A model generated the notes under the pieces. That model was not told where the DNA came from and did not search any database. It worked only from the letters and a program-made list of their open reading frames with translations. The translations under genes and the position numbers were made by a program. 7,450 bases of DNA from Firmicutes bacterium UBA2595 (GTDB lineage Bacteria > Bacillota > Thermincolia > Thermincolales > UBA2595): NCBI GenBank assembly GCA_002339745.1, contig DDKP01000127.1, positions 7,155 through 14,604 of the forward strand, written 5' to 3'. Below, one piece after another: positions 1-6,556 of the stretch. Every line of letters starts with the position of its first letter. The stretch's first letter is position 1.

Positions 1-20
1 GAGGAAAGTATCCATCCCGT

Positions 21-1097
21 TTAGGCGCTAAAATCCGTGCGATTTTCGAGTTCGGCCTGCCCGGTTTTCCGGACAGCCCTCGTGCTTAAGACCCCTATCT
101 TGTTTGCTGCAAAAAACACCAGCAGGGTAATACCCAGAAAGACTGCAAAAGCTTGCGCCGTTGTGAGGAAAGTCAGGAATATTGCGCTGATACCCAGCAA
201 GCCGCTTACCCCGTAGATTACCACGACAGACTGCCTGTGGGAAAGACCAATAGCCAGCAACCGGTGATGCAGGTGCTCCTTATCGGCCTCAAAAATCGGC
301 TGGTTGTTGATATATCTCCTGACAATGGCAAAAAGCGTGTCGAATATCGGAATCCCCAGGATCAATACGGGAACAAACACGGAAAATACCGCCGCTCCTT
401 TGGTTAATCCGATAACAGACATTCCTGCCAGCATGTAACCAAGAAACAGGCTGCCGGAATCGCCCATAAATATCCTGGCCGGATGGAAATTATATTTGAG
501 GAAACCGATGGTACTGGCGCTCAACACAACAGCCGGCAGGACAATCATCATTTCGCCCTCATACCAGGCAATCACGGCAATGGTCATGGCCGCAATGGCA
601 CTCAGCCCGGCTGCCAGGCCGTCCAGCCCGTCCACCAGGTTTACGGCATTGGTGATTCCCACTATCCATAAGATGGTTACGAGAATGCCGAAATCAATTC
701 CGTGCCAGTTGAGCCATATCATTGGACCAAAAGGGTTGGTAATAAAAGCAACTTTTACTCCGAAGGCCACCAAAACGCCGGCCGCAGCAACTTGCCCCAA
801 AAGTTTCACCCTGGGGGGGATACTCCTTATGTCGTCAATCATACCCAACAACATAATGATAGTGCCGCCCACCAAAAGCCCTAACAATTCTTTTGACAAA
901 GGTTCTATTGCCAGGACGGTGAGCGTGAATGCCAGGTAAACCGACAGGCCTCCCAGCCTTGGCATAACCCGGGAATGTACTTTTCTGGAGTCAGGCCGGT
1001 CAATGGCTCCCAAGCGAAAAGCTACTTTTTTTATTAAAGGAGTAACGGCAAGAGAAAACAGAAATGCTGTTATGAAACCTGTCAAAAGCCCCGCCAT
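21..1097 (-). CDS. tagO: Undecaprenyl-phosphate N-acetylglucosaminyl 1-phosphate transferase (TagO/WecA family)
   Basis: This polytopic membrane enzyme transfers GlcNAc-1-phosphate from UDP-GlcNAc to undecaprenyl phosphate, the first step of wall teichoic acid and related polymers. The 358-residue protein is nearly all hydrophobic helices and has the family's cytoplasmic motifs in order: DRPDSRKVH at 33-41, MIDD at 86-89 (the Asp pair thought to handle Mg2+), NAVNLVDGLDG at 150-160, GDSGS at 212-216 and HLHHR at 275-279. The NxVNLxDGLDGLA form is typical of the WecA/TagO branch rather than MraY. Two ATG codons are adjacent (1100 and 1097). AGGAG at 1109-1105 lies 7 nt from the second and only 4 nt from the first, so 1097 is preferred. 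The gene follows fabZ on the same strand but has its own candidate promoter and a leader of about 100 nt. The sugar could be another HexNAc; family assignment is secure. Confidence 0.95.
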   Translation of the reverse strand: MAGLLTGFITAFLFSLAVTPLIKKVAFRLGAIDRPDSRKVHSRVMPRLGGLSVYLAFTLTVLAIEPLSKELLGLLVGGTIIMLLGMIDDIRSIPPRVKLLGQVAAAGVLVAFGVKVAFITNPFGPMIWLNWHGIDFGILVTILWIVGITNAVNLVDGLDGLAAGLSAIAAMTIAVIAWYEGEMMIVLPAVVLSASTIGFLKYNFHPARIFMGDSGSLFLGYMLAGMSVIGLTKGAAVFSVFVPVLILGIPIFDTLFAIVRRYINNQPIFEADKEHLHHRLLAIGLSHRQSVVVIYGVSGLLGISAIFLTFLTTAQAFAVFLGITLLVFFAANKIGVLSTRAVRKTGQAELENRTDFSA

Positions 1098-1100
1098 CAT

Positions 1101-1199
1101 TCGTCTCCTCTCTGGTGCAGTTATATCCCGTGCGATGCGAAATTCTATCCCGTCTATTTGTATGCGGGATTCTCTCTAGAAATAATAACAAACTTGTCC
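1101..1199 (-). other. tagO leader (5' UTR) with repeated ACGGGATA and a small hairpin
   Basis: This is the predicted untranslated leader between the inferred tagO start of transcription (about 1199) and its start codon. The octamer ACGGGATA occurs twice on the transcribed strand, at 1153-1146 and 1131-1124, exactly 22 nt apart. Upstream, ATCCCG at 1170-1165 is complementary to CGGGAT in both copies. It can pair with the near copy (6-bp stem, 12-nt loop) or the far copy (34-nt loop). No run of U follows either stem, so neither is a canonical terminator. No known riboswitch was recognised. Confidence 0.3.
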
Positions 1200-1229
1200 T
1201 ATAAGATTTTATCACACCTGTTATTATTT
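1180..1229. repeat. Perfect 11-bp inverted repeat bracketing the tagO promoter core
   Basis: The arms are AAATAATAACA (1180-1190) and TGTTATTATTT (1219-1229), perfect complements separated by 28 bp. One arm lies in the spacer between the -35 and -10 boxes of the tagO promoter. The other lies about 10-20 nt downstream of the inferred transcription start. A transcript from that promoter would contain only one arm, so the repeat fits a paired DNA operator better than an RNA hairpin. The arms are AT-rich in an AT-rich gap, so chance is not excluded. Confidence 0.5.
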
Positions 1230-1234
1230 GTCAC
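1206..1234 (-). promoter_or_regulatory. Candidate sigma-A promoter for tagO
   Basis: Read on the minus strand, GTGACA (1234-1229, 5 of 6 to TTGACA) is followed after exactly 17 nt by TAAAAT (1211-1206, 5 of 6 to TATAAT). A TG two bases before the -10 box makes it an extended -10. Transcription should start near 1199. It lies just after the fabZ terminator-like hairpin and upstream of tagO, the expected place for an independent promoter. Confidence 0.6.
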
Positions 1235-1246
1235 CAAAAATTTTGG

Positions 1247-1274
1247 AAAATTCGGTTTTAATACCCCGAATTTT
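1247..1274 (-). terminator. Terminator-like hairpin after fabZ
   Basis: On the transcribed strand, AAAATTCGG (1274-1266) and CCGAATTTT (1255-1247) form a perfect 9-bp stem around a 10-nt loop. The 5' arm begins inside the fabZ stop codon. The 3' arm ends in four U, and after AAAA-type sequence more U follow. The stem has only three G-C pairs, so termination may be partial. The stem is symmetric, but there is no plus-strand gene for it to serve. Confidence 0.45.
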
Positions 1275-1695
1275 ATTCGCCTACGGCAAACATAAACTCA
1301 GCCTCCGCAGCCAGGTCGCCGTTTACCAGGGCCCTGCCCCGGGCTTTTCCTACCCTGCCCCTGAGTTTAAGGACCTCCACTTCGATTCTCAGCTGGTCAC
1401 CGGGCACCACCTGGCGGCGGAACCGGGCATTGTCGATCCCGGCAAAAAATGCAATCTTGCCTTGATACTCGGGTTTGCCTAAAATCCACACGGCGCCAAC
1501 CTGGGCCATGGCTTCTATTATCAGGACCCCGGGCATAACAGGATACCCTGGAAAATGCCCCTGAAAATAATATTCGTTGGCGCTCACATTTTTTAGTCCG
1601 ACTATCCTTTTTTCATCAGATTCCAAAATCCGGTCTACCAGCAGAAACGGGTAGCGATGCGGCAGAATCTTTTGGATTTCGTTGATATCAAGCAC
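1273..1695 (-). CDS. fabZ: 3-hydroxyacyl-[acyl-carrier-protein] dehydratase FabZ
   Basis: FabZ dehydrates (3R)-hydroxyacyl-ACP to trans-2-enoyl-ACP in the cytosolic type II fatty-acid elongation cycle. From the GTG at 1695 the product is 140 residues, the usual FabZ length, and starts MLDINEIQKILPHRYPFLLVDR, the common family opening shown here in short. The hot-dog fold signature is present: GHFPGYPVMPG with catalytic His47, then IIEAMAQ with catalytic Glu61. The frame is open upstream to a TTG at 1710, but GGAGG at 1708-1704 would lie inside such a start; it sits 8 nt before the GTG at 1695, which is therefore chosen. The gap from murJ is about 95 nt and a terminator-like hairpin overlaps the stop codon. 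FabZ has no direct role in wall polymer assembly, so it may share a transcript with murJ without sharing a pathway. Confidence 0.95.
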   Translation of the reverse strand: MLDINEIQKILPHRYPFLLVDRILESDEKRIVGLKNVSANEYYFQGHFPGYPVMPGVLIIEAMAQVGAVWILGKPEYQGKIAFFAGIDNARFRRQVVPGDQLRIEVEVLKLRGRVGKARGRALVNGDLAAEAEFMFAVGE

Positions 1696-1703
1696 CGTAG
1701 AAT

Positions 1704-1708
1704 CCTCC
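1704..1708 (-). promoter_or_regulatory. Ribosome binding site fixing the fabZ start
   Basis: GGAGG on the minus strand, 8 nt before GTG at 1695. It rules against the longer TTG start at 1710, whose second and third codons would overlap it. Confidence 0.8.
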
Positions 1709-1724
1709 AATCAAACATTATTCA

Positions 1725-1749
1725 AATTGTTATTCGATAAATTACAATT
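1725..1749. repeat. AT-rich dyad upstream of fabZ
   Basis: Plus-strand arms AATTGTTATT (1725-1734) and AATTACAATT (1740-1749) are complementary at 9 of 10 positions around a 5-bp centre. It lies midway in the gap between murJ and fabZ, about 30 bp upstream of the fabZ start codon. It could be an operator or a weak RNA hairpin. It does not match the FapR operator pattern as I remember it. No convincing promoter was seen in this gap. Confidence 0.3.
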
Positions 1750-1790
1750 GTTACCTTCCGGAAAAGCGCCAAAAACCAAATTTTGCAGGC

Positions 1791-3362
1791 TTATTTCATC
1801 CCGTGAACCGCTTTACTGTACAGGCTCCTGGCCAATCTCGCGGCCTCCCTTATTTCCTCCACCTTTAAGACAATGAGGGCCAGGAGATAAACAATCAGCC
1901 CAAGGATAACGGAACCTCCCACCTGGATTAACCTGCCGGCGCCTGTCGCCAGGTCAGTTCTGGCCCCTATCAAGCCGGCGCAAAGATAAGCGGCAATCCC
2001 CATAACAACCGAAGCAACCGCCAGTTTTAACAGGAGAATCAAAAAGGGTTTGACGGGCAGCCCGTTTAGCCTGCCGCTCAGCAGGGCATACAGGACCAGC
2101 GCCTCCGTAAAGGCGGTTACAACCGCTCCCAAAGCCAGCCCTCCTATTCCTATCAGTTTAACCAGAAACAGGTCCAGGGCAACATTCAGGGCCAGAGCGG
2201 CAACCGTTACAATCACAGGGGTCAGCGTGTTCTGCAGGGCGTAAAAACCTCTCCTGAATATGTCCCTTATCGCCAGGGGCAGCAAGGCCAGGGCATAAAT
2301 TGCCAGTGTATGGGCTGTCGGTAACGTATCTTTGGCGCCAAAGGCTCCCCTTTCAAAAAGCAGCCTGACAATCGGCACATCCAGCGCTATCAACCCTGCA
2401 GACGCCGGAACCATGATCAGGGCCAGGACGCTTACTCCTTTCACCATTGTTTCCTTCAACCTGTCCAGTTCATTCCGGGCGGCCAAAGCAGAAAGAGCAG
2501 GAAACAGAGGCACCGCAACGGCCATCAAAAACAGGCCCAGGGGGAGCTGCATCAGCCTGAAGGCATAATTAAGGGCCGCTATGCTTCCGGTCCCCAATGT
2601 GGAAGCCAGCCCCCTCTCGACAATCAGTAAGAACGGCGGAACCATGGATGCAACCAGAACAGGGGTCATTAACTTGAAGACTCTCGCCACTCCGGGATGA
2701 AATATTGAAAGCTCGGGTTTGTAGCGAAACCCCTTTCTATACATCACCGGAAGCTGGATGAGAAACTGGCAGGCAAACCCGGCCATGGTCCCGGCGGCCA
2801 ACCCTCTGATGCCCATGACCGGGCTAAGGACAAATACTGCTCCGATAATTATTATACTGGTTATCATAGGTCCCAGGGCCGGAAGCAAAAAATGCTGGTG
2901 TGAGTTGAGAAATCCGGAAGCAACGCCCATCAGGCTCACAAAAACGAGCGCCGGAAGCATATACCTGCTCATCTCGGCCGCCAGTAAAACCGATTCTTCA
3001 CTGAAACCGGGCGCCAGAACCCTCACCAGGGCAGGCGCCTGAAACATTGCCACGCTTACTGCAGCCAGCAGAATGATGACCATTGCGTTGATGAGGGTGT
3101 TAGCTACTTTGTTGGCATTATCCCGTTCGTCCGCCACCAGGTAGCTGTTCAGTACCGGAATAAATCCCGCGCTTATAGCGGCGGCAACAGCCATTGCCAC
3201 CCCGCTGGGCACCGTAAAAGCCACCAGATAGGCATCAACATCACCGGAAAGCCCGAAATACTTGGCAATGACCATCTCCCTGAAAAAACCCAATAAACGG
3301 CTTAACAGAGTAGCTCCCATTACCACCAGTGCGCCCTTGGCAATCGACTTTCCTGTAATCAT
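1791..3362 (-). CDS. murJ: MurJ/MviN-family lipid-linked oligosaccharide flippase
   Basis: This 523-residue membrane protein belongs to the MOP superfamily. MurJ members flip lipid II across the membrane for peptidoglycan synthesis; relatives flip other undecaprenyl-linked glycans. The length and many hydrophobic helices fit the 14-helix MurJ fold. Seen here: SRLLGFFRE at 21-29 (matching E. coli Arg18 and Arg24), DAYLVAF at 43-49, APGF at 117-120, NYAFRLMQLP at 265-274, and LLFERGAF and GFYALQNTLTPV in the second half. Against E. coli MurJ recalled from memory, Arg52, Arg53, Glu57 and Glu273 are replaced by Ala56, Met57, Ala61 and Gln272. Its ATG overlaps the GT4 stop codon as ATGA, with GAGGT 9 nt upstream inside that gene, so translation is probably coupled. 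Being downstream of an epimerase and a glycosyltransferase leaves open that it exports their product instead of, or as well as, lipid II. Confidence 0.9.
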   Translation of the reverse strand: MITGKSIAKGALVVMGATLLSRLLGFFREMVIAKYFGLSGDVDAYLVAFTVPSGVAMAVAAAISAGFIPVLNSYLVADERDNANKVANTLINAMVIILLAAVSVAMFQAPALVRVLAPGFSEESVLLAAEMSRYMLPALVFVSLMGVASGFLNSHQHFLLPALGPMITSIIIIGAVFVLSPVMGIRGLAAGTMAGFACQFLIQLPVMYRKGFRYKPELSIFHPGVARVFKLMTPVLVASMVPPFLLIVERGLASTLGTGSIAALNYAFRLMQLPLGLFLMAVAVPLFPALSALAARNELDRLKETMVKGVSVLALIMVPASAGLIALDVPIVRLLFERGAFGAKDTLPTAHTLAIYALALLPLAIRDIFRRGFYALQNTLTPVIVTVAALALNVALDLFLVKLIGIGGLALGAVVTAFTEALVLYALLSGRLNGLPVKPFLILLLKLAVASVVMGIAAYLCAGLIGARTDLATGAGRLIQVGGSVILGLIVYLLALIVLKVEEIREAARLARSLYSKAVHGMK

Positions 3363-4504
3363 AATTCCCGAACCTCGATTTGTTTTAAAATATCTTTGTA
3401 AATCATAGCCGTTTTTTTACCCATAATCTCTGCCGAGAACCTGGTTTGTGCTGTTTCCCTTGCCGCCTCGCCAAGTACCGAAACCATCCGGCGGTCACCA
3501 GCCAGCAGTTCAATGGCGGATACCAGGGCCGGCACATCGGCGGGAGGGACCAGTAAACCGTCAACACCGGGGGTGATAACCTCAGGAATCCCCCCTACCC
3601 GGCTGGCTATAACAGGTTTTTTCATGGACATAGCCTCCATGATGACAATGCCCAGGCCCTCGGAAAGCGAAGGTAGAACCAGAAAGTCCAAAGCAGCTAT
3701 GACGTGGGTAATATCACGGCGGAAACCCGTAAAGATCACTCTCTCGCTAATGCCGAGTTTATTAGCCCTATCTTCAAGTCTATCCCGTTCATAACCGGCC
3801 CCAACAATTAGCAGAAAGAGATCGGAATACTTTTTACCGGCTTCGGCGAAGGCCTCCAGCAGATACTTATGTCCCTTTACCGGATGGAGCCTGGCAATAA
3901 TTCCTGCCACTACTGCACCGGGGCTGATACCGAACTCTTTTCTGACCGGTAAACCCGGTGTTTCCGGGTCATATTTCGCCAGTTCCAGACCGTTATATAC
4001 GGTAACGATTTTCCCCGCCGGGACACCCTCTGCCGCCAGGCGCTGGCCCAGCGCATCACTGACAGCGATAAATTTATCCGTGATATTCCTGGCAACCCTT
4101 TCACAAACCGCGTTAACCCATCGGTCATACCACCGGTTGTAGTCAAAAGCCAGAACACTGTGCACCGTTGTAACAACAGGCCTGACCCCCGCCAATTTGG
4201 CGGCCAGCCGGCCAACCAGGTTCGCCCGTACGCCATGGGTGTGCACAATATGAAAGCCTTCCAGCTTAATCAGGGAGGCTATCTCACCGACGGGTTTCAG
4301 GTTTATTTTACTCTTCATGGGAAAAATATGGACAGGGATACCATCATTTTTCACCAGGGGCGCCAGCGGCTCCGGAAAAAGACAGGCCACATGTATGGCG
4401 AACTCAGAGCGGTCCATATGCTTTATCAAAGTCAAAAGGTGCTGTTCAGCTCCACCGAACTCACCGCCGCCAATTACATGAAGTACTCTGATCCGCTCCA
4501 ACAT
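3359..4504 (-). CDS. GT4-family glycosyltransferase (group 1)
   Basis: This is a cytoplasmic or membrane-associated GT-B retaining glycosyltransferase using a nucleotide-sugar donor. From the ATG at 4504 it has 381 residues, normal for GT4. The N-terminal domain (about 1-175) opens with RVLHVIGGGEFGGAEQHL and carries HTHG at 88-91. The C-terminal domain has ARLHPVKG at 204-211, a GFRRD turn at 260-264 and the EX7E motif, Glu282 and Glu290 in SEGLGIVIMEAM, which binds the donor sugar-phosphate. The frame is open to TTG at 4528, only 4 nt after the epimerase stop codon, but that start has no clear ribosome binding site and adds residues before the usual beginning. A G-rich stretch (4513-4506) precedes the ATG at rather short spacing, so the start is not certain. 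Donor and acceptor cannot be told from sequence; position between epimerase and flippase suggests assembly of a lipid-linked surface glycan. Confidence 0.9.
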   Translation of the reverse strand: MLERIRVLHVIGGGEFGGAEQHLLTLIKHMDRSEFAIHVACLFPEPLAPLVKNDGIPVHIFPMKSKINLKPVGEIASLIKLEGFHIVHTHGVRANLVGRLAAKLAGVRPVVTTVHSVLAFDYNRWYDRWVNAVCERVARNITDKFIAVSDALGQRLAAEGVPAGKIVTVYNGLELAKYDPETPGLPVRKEFGISPGAVVAGIIARLHPVKGHKYLLEAFAEAGKKYSDLFLLIVGAGYERDRLEDRANKLGISERVIFTGFRRDITHVIAALDFLVLPSLSEGLGIVIMEAMSMKKPVIASRVGGIPEVITPGVDGLLVPPADVPALVSAIELLAGDRRMVSVLGEAARETAQTRFSAEIMGKKTAMIYKDILKQIEVREL

Positions 4505-4532
4505 ACCACCCCCATCAACCGTTGACAAAACT

Positions 4533-5444
4533 TCAGCTTCTATAATATTCTAAGGTTCTTACCAGCCCTTCCCTCAGTGAGAAATCAGGTTTCCAGTCCA
4601 GCGCTGCCACAGTATTCGTAATATCCATACAGCTGTGCCTGATATCACCCTCCCTTGCCCTGCAGTATTCGGGTTTTAATGCAATCCCGGCGATTTCCGA
4701 AATGAGGGAGAACAACCGGTTAACCGAAGTTGAAACGCCTGTCCCCACATTCAAAATCATCTGGTCTCCCCTGTCCAGCGCCCTGATATTGGCAGCTGCC
4801 ACGTCCTCCACATAAACAAAGTCCCTGGCCTGTTCCCCGTCCCCGAATATCCGGGGACTTTGCTTGTCTGCTACCCTGGCGGCAAAAATTGAAACGACGC
4901 CTCCCTCCCCGAACGCGTCCTGCCTGGGACCGTATACGTTAGCATAGCGTAGAACCGTATATTTTAGACCGTACAGGTGATAGAACACCTGAAGATAGTA
5001 CTCCGGCGAAAGCTTGGAAACTCCATAAAAAGAAAGGGGCCGCACAGGCGCACTTTCGGAAACTTTCGTGTCACCGAAATCCCCATAGACTGCCGCCGAT
5101 GAAGAATATACCACCTTGCGGACACCGAGGAGCCGGCAGTTCTCGAGGATGTTGACACATCCCGCCACATTTGTCATACAATCCTTGACCGGGTCCTCCA
5201 GGGATTTGGGAACACTGACCTGGGCAGCCAGATGTATTACATACTCGGGTTTGAACTTTTGGAAAACCTGGGACAAGTGTCCGGAGGTTATGTCCATCTT
5301 AACGAAATGAGCCGCAGGGTTGACATTTTCGGCCTTCCCTGTTGAAAGGTCGTCGATAACAAGCACTTCGGCCTTTTTTTCAATGAGTTTATCCACTGTG
5401 TGGGAACCGATAAAACCGGCGCCTCCGGTGACAAGGATCCTCAA
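4533..5444 (-). CDS. NAD-dependent epimerase/dehydratase, UDP-hexose 4-epimerase-like
   Basis: This is an extended short-chain dehydrogenase that probably inverts C4 of a UDP-sugar and so supplies a precursor for the glycan. The 303-residue protein has TGGAGFIGS at 6-14 (Rossmann nucleotide-binding loop), Asp31-Asp32 in VIDDLSTG for NAD ribose, HLAAQVSVPKS at 71-81, a serine cluster at 114-116, YGVSK at 140-144 (catalytic Tyr140 and Lys144), RYANVYGPRQ at 166-175, and GEQARDFVYVEDVA at 203-216. The late AREGDIRHSCMD segment (263-274) recalls GalE/WbpP-type enzymes. It starts with TTG, with GGAAAGGGTG (5461-5452) 7 nt upstream. A candidate promoter lies just upstream, making it the likely first gene of an epimerase, GT4, murJ unit. 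Substrate (UDP-Glc, UDP-GlcNAc or UDP-uronic acid) is undetermined, and a dehydratase or decarboxylase relative is less likely but possible. Confidence 0.9.
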   Translation of the reverse strand: MRILVTGGAGFIGSHTVDKLIEKKAEVLVIDDLSTGKAENVNPAAHFVKMDITSGHLSQVFQKFKPEYVIHLAAQVSVPKSLEDPVKDCMTNVAGCVNILENCRLLGVRKVVYSSSAAVYGDFGDTKVSESAPVRPLSFYGVSKLSPEYYLQVFYHLYGLKYTVLRYANVYGPRQDAFGEGGVVSIFAARVADKQSPRIFGDGEQARDFVYVEDVAAANIRALDRGDQMILNVGTGVSTSVNRLFSLISEIAGIALKPEYCRAREGDIRHSCMDITNTVAALDWKPDFSLREGLVRTLEYYRS

Positions 5445-5489
5445 AAACCTGCACCCTTTCCAATCGGTTTCAAATTGACCTGTTAATTT

Positions 5490-5518
5490 ATTTTATCAAC
5501 TGCAGGCGCGATTAACAA
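5490..5518 (-). promoter_or_regulatory. Candidate sigma-A promoter for the epimerase-GT4-murJ unit
   Basis: On the minus strand, TTGTTA (5518-5513, 4 of 6 to TTGACA) and TAAAAT (5495-5490, 5 of 6 to TATAAT) are separated by exactly 17 nt. The inferred start is near 5483, giving a leader of about 40 nt before the TTG start codon. The region after the -10 box is AT-rich. It separates this unit from the LCP and tagA genes. Confidence 0.5.
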
Positions 5519-5817
5519 GTTGTTTGACTAGGAACAGCAGCAGTCAAATCAACCTGCCCATCCCCGTTTATAGCCGATTCCATAGCCTTCAACATCTCAT
5601 CGGTACGGGAGAGCAGTATACTGTCCCCGGGAGGGCCAGGCTTGTCATTCATTATGAAATGGTACAGCATTACCATTACCTCTGCCCGTTTGGCGCTGCG
5701 GTCCGGGGCAATGGATGTAACTGTAAGCCCAGCGCCATGACGGAACAAGCTGTTGCACGTCTTTGTCACGGTAACGATTGTGCTGGTCTCGGGACAACTC
5801 CGGTAAAAGCCGCGCAC
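5512..5817 (-). CDS. Uncertain 101-codon ORF, SLH-domain-like fragment, possibly a gene remnant
   Basis: The stretch 5445-5823 has no gene I recognise with confidence. This frame runs from a GTG just after tagA, in the same frame as tagA and only two codons past its TAG stop. No ribosome binding site is visible before the GTG. Residues about 37-56 read APDRSAKRAEVMVMLYHFI, which resembles the C-terminal end of an SLH repeat (PDxxATRAExxxMLYR). The rest of an SLH repeat is missing in this frame. In another minus-strand frame over the same bases (about 5783-5715) there is an RDKDVQQLVPSWRWAYSYI stretch that loosely recalls an SLH beginning, so a deleted or frameshifted repeat is possible. Near the end, NGDGQVDL resembles a calcium loop but lacks flanking Asp residues. 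It may be a decayed exported-protein gene, a real small protein, or a chance frame. Confidence 0.3.
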   Translation of the reverse strand: MRGFYRSCPETSTIVTVTKTCNSLFRHGAGLTVTSIAPDRSAKRAEVMVMLYHFIMNDKPGPPGDSILLSRTDEMLKAMESAINGDGQVDLTAAVPSQTTC

Positions 5818-5823
5818 GGTCGC

Positions 5824-6549
5824 CTATTCAAATAATCTTGAGATTATGACAGCAAGTAAAAACCTGGGCAGCTGTAACATACGGAAAAAACGTGAAGGCT
5901 GTTTTACCAGCCTGTACAGCCATTCAAGGCCGGCTTTCTGCATCCATTCCGGCGCTCTTTTTATTTCTCCGGCAAAAATGTCAAAACTGCCGCCGATTCC
6001 TATACTTACCGGGATGCCGATTTCTGCGGCGTGTTCGCTGATCCATTTCTCCTGTTTCCCCATTCCCAGCGCCACCAGCAATATGTCGGGCTTTTTCTCA
6101 GATATATCCGCCACTACCTGCAAATCATCCTTAAAATACCCATGATGTATGCCTGCCACTGTTACACCCGGATACCTGTTCCTGATATTGTCTGCGGCTT
6201 TTTCCGCTACACCCGGCCTGGCGCCCAGGAAATAAAACCTGTAACTTTTGTTTTCCGCATTCTTAAACAGTGCAGTAACCAGGTCTATACCGGTTACCCG
6301 CTGTTTTAAAGGCGTCCCCAGAATCCTGGCGGCAATGACCAGTCCTATTCCGTCGGCAGTCACCAGTTTTGCGTTTTTCAGGATGTCCCGGAATTCCCGG
6401 TCTGCTCTGGCCAGCATAACGATTTCCGGGTTTGCCGTTACCACCATGCTGGGTTCGCCTCTTTCAATGTAACCGTTTATCCTTTGCACGGCCTCTCCCA
6501 GGTCCAGGTTGTCAATCTCTACTCCCAGTATAGATACCCGCTTCATCAT
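5824..6549 (-). CDS. tagA: WecG/TagA/CpsF-family glycosyltransferase (N-acetylmannosaminyltransferase)
   Basis: TagA transfers ManNAc from UDP-ManNAc to undecaprenyl-PP-GlcNAc, the committed step to the ManNAc-GlcNAc linkage unit; it is a GT26 enzyme on the inner membrane face. From the ATG at 6549 it has 241 residues, typical of the family. Visible motifs: TANPEIVMLA from Thr38, TADGIG with Asp66 (the proposed catalytic base), YFLGARPGVAEKAA at 106-119, GMGKQEKW with Gln166, GGSFDIFAG at 186-194, and a C-terminal helix WLYRLVKQPSRFFR carrying Arg213, Arg220 and Arg223. These match, to within a residue or two, the Thr37, Asp65 and Arg214/221/224 I recall for Thermoanaerobacter TagA. The frame is open to ATG at 6558, but that codon touches AAAAGG directly; AAGGA (6562-6558) is 8 nt from ATG 6549. 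It follows the LCP gene by 40 nt. Donor specificity is inferred. Confidence 0.93.
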   Translation of the reverse strand: MMKRVSILGVEIDNLDLGEAVQRINGYIERGEPSMVVTANPEIVMLARADREFRDILKNAKLVTADGIGLVIAARILGTPLKQRVTGIDLVTALFKNAENKSYRFYFLGARPGVAEKAADNIRNRYPGVTVAGIHHGYFKDDLQVVADISEKKPDILLVALGMGKQEKWISEHAAEIGIPVSIGIGGSFDIFAGEIKRAPEWMQKAGLEWLYRLVKQPSRFFRMLQLPRFLLAVIISRLFE

Positions 6550-6556
6550 AGTGATC

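Noticed and set aside
1000..1215. Minus-strand 71-codon open frame spanning the tagO leader and start.
   Set aside because: It would start upstream of or at the inferred transcription start, overlaps tagO in another frame and lacks a recognisable motif.
1238..1252. CodY-like 15-mer just upstream of the tagO -35 box.
   Set aside because: It has three mismatches to AATTTTCWGAAAATT in a very AT-rich gap and overlaps the terminator-like stem, so it is not distinguishable from chance.
1756..1763. TTCCGGAA palindrome in the murJ-fabZ gap as a terminator or operator.
   Set aside because: Eight bases with no loop and no U run is too short to mean anything alone.
3910..4248. Minus-strand 112-codon open frame inside the GT4 gene.
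   Set aside because: It is fully covered by the well-supported glycosyltransferase in another frame and has no motif of its own.
4522..4546. Plus-strand perfect TTGACA (4522-4527) and perfect TATAAT (4541-4546), a possible antisense promoter into the epimerase gene.
   Set aside because: The boxes are only 13 bp apart, too close for a normal sigma-A promoter, and the sequence is constrained by the epimerase stop region and the start of the GT4 frame. AATATT at 16-bp spacing is a poorer -10. No plus-strand gene follows.
5536..5570. NGDGQVDL near the end of the 101-codon frame as a dockerin or EF-hand calcium loop.
   Set aside because: The first and last acidic ligands of the loop are missing and no second copy is present.
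5524..5835. Plus-strand open frame of 103 codons opposite the SLH-like fragment.
   Set aside because: It has no recognisable motif, no clear ribosome binding site, overlaps the tagA end and runs against every gene in the window.
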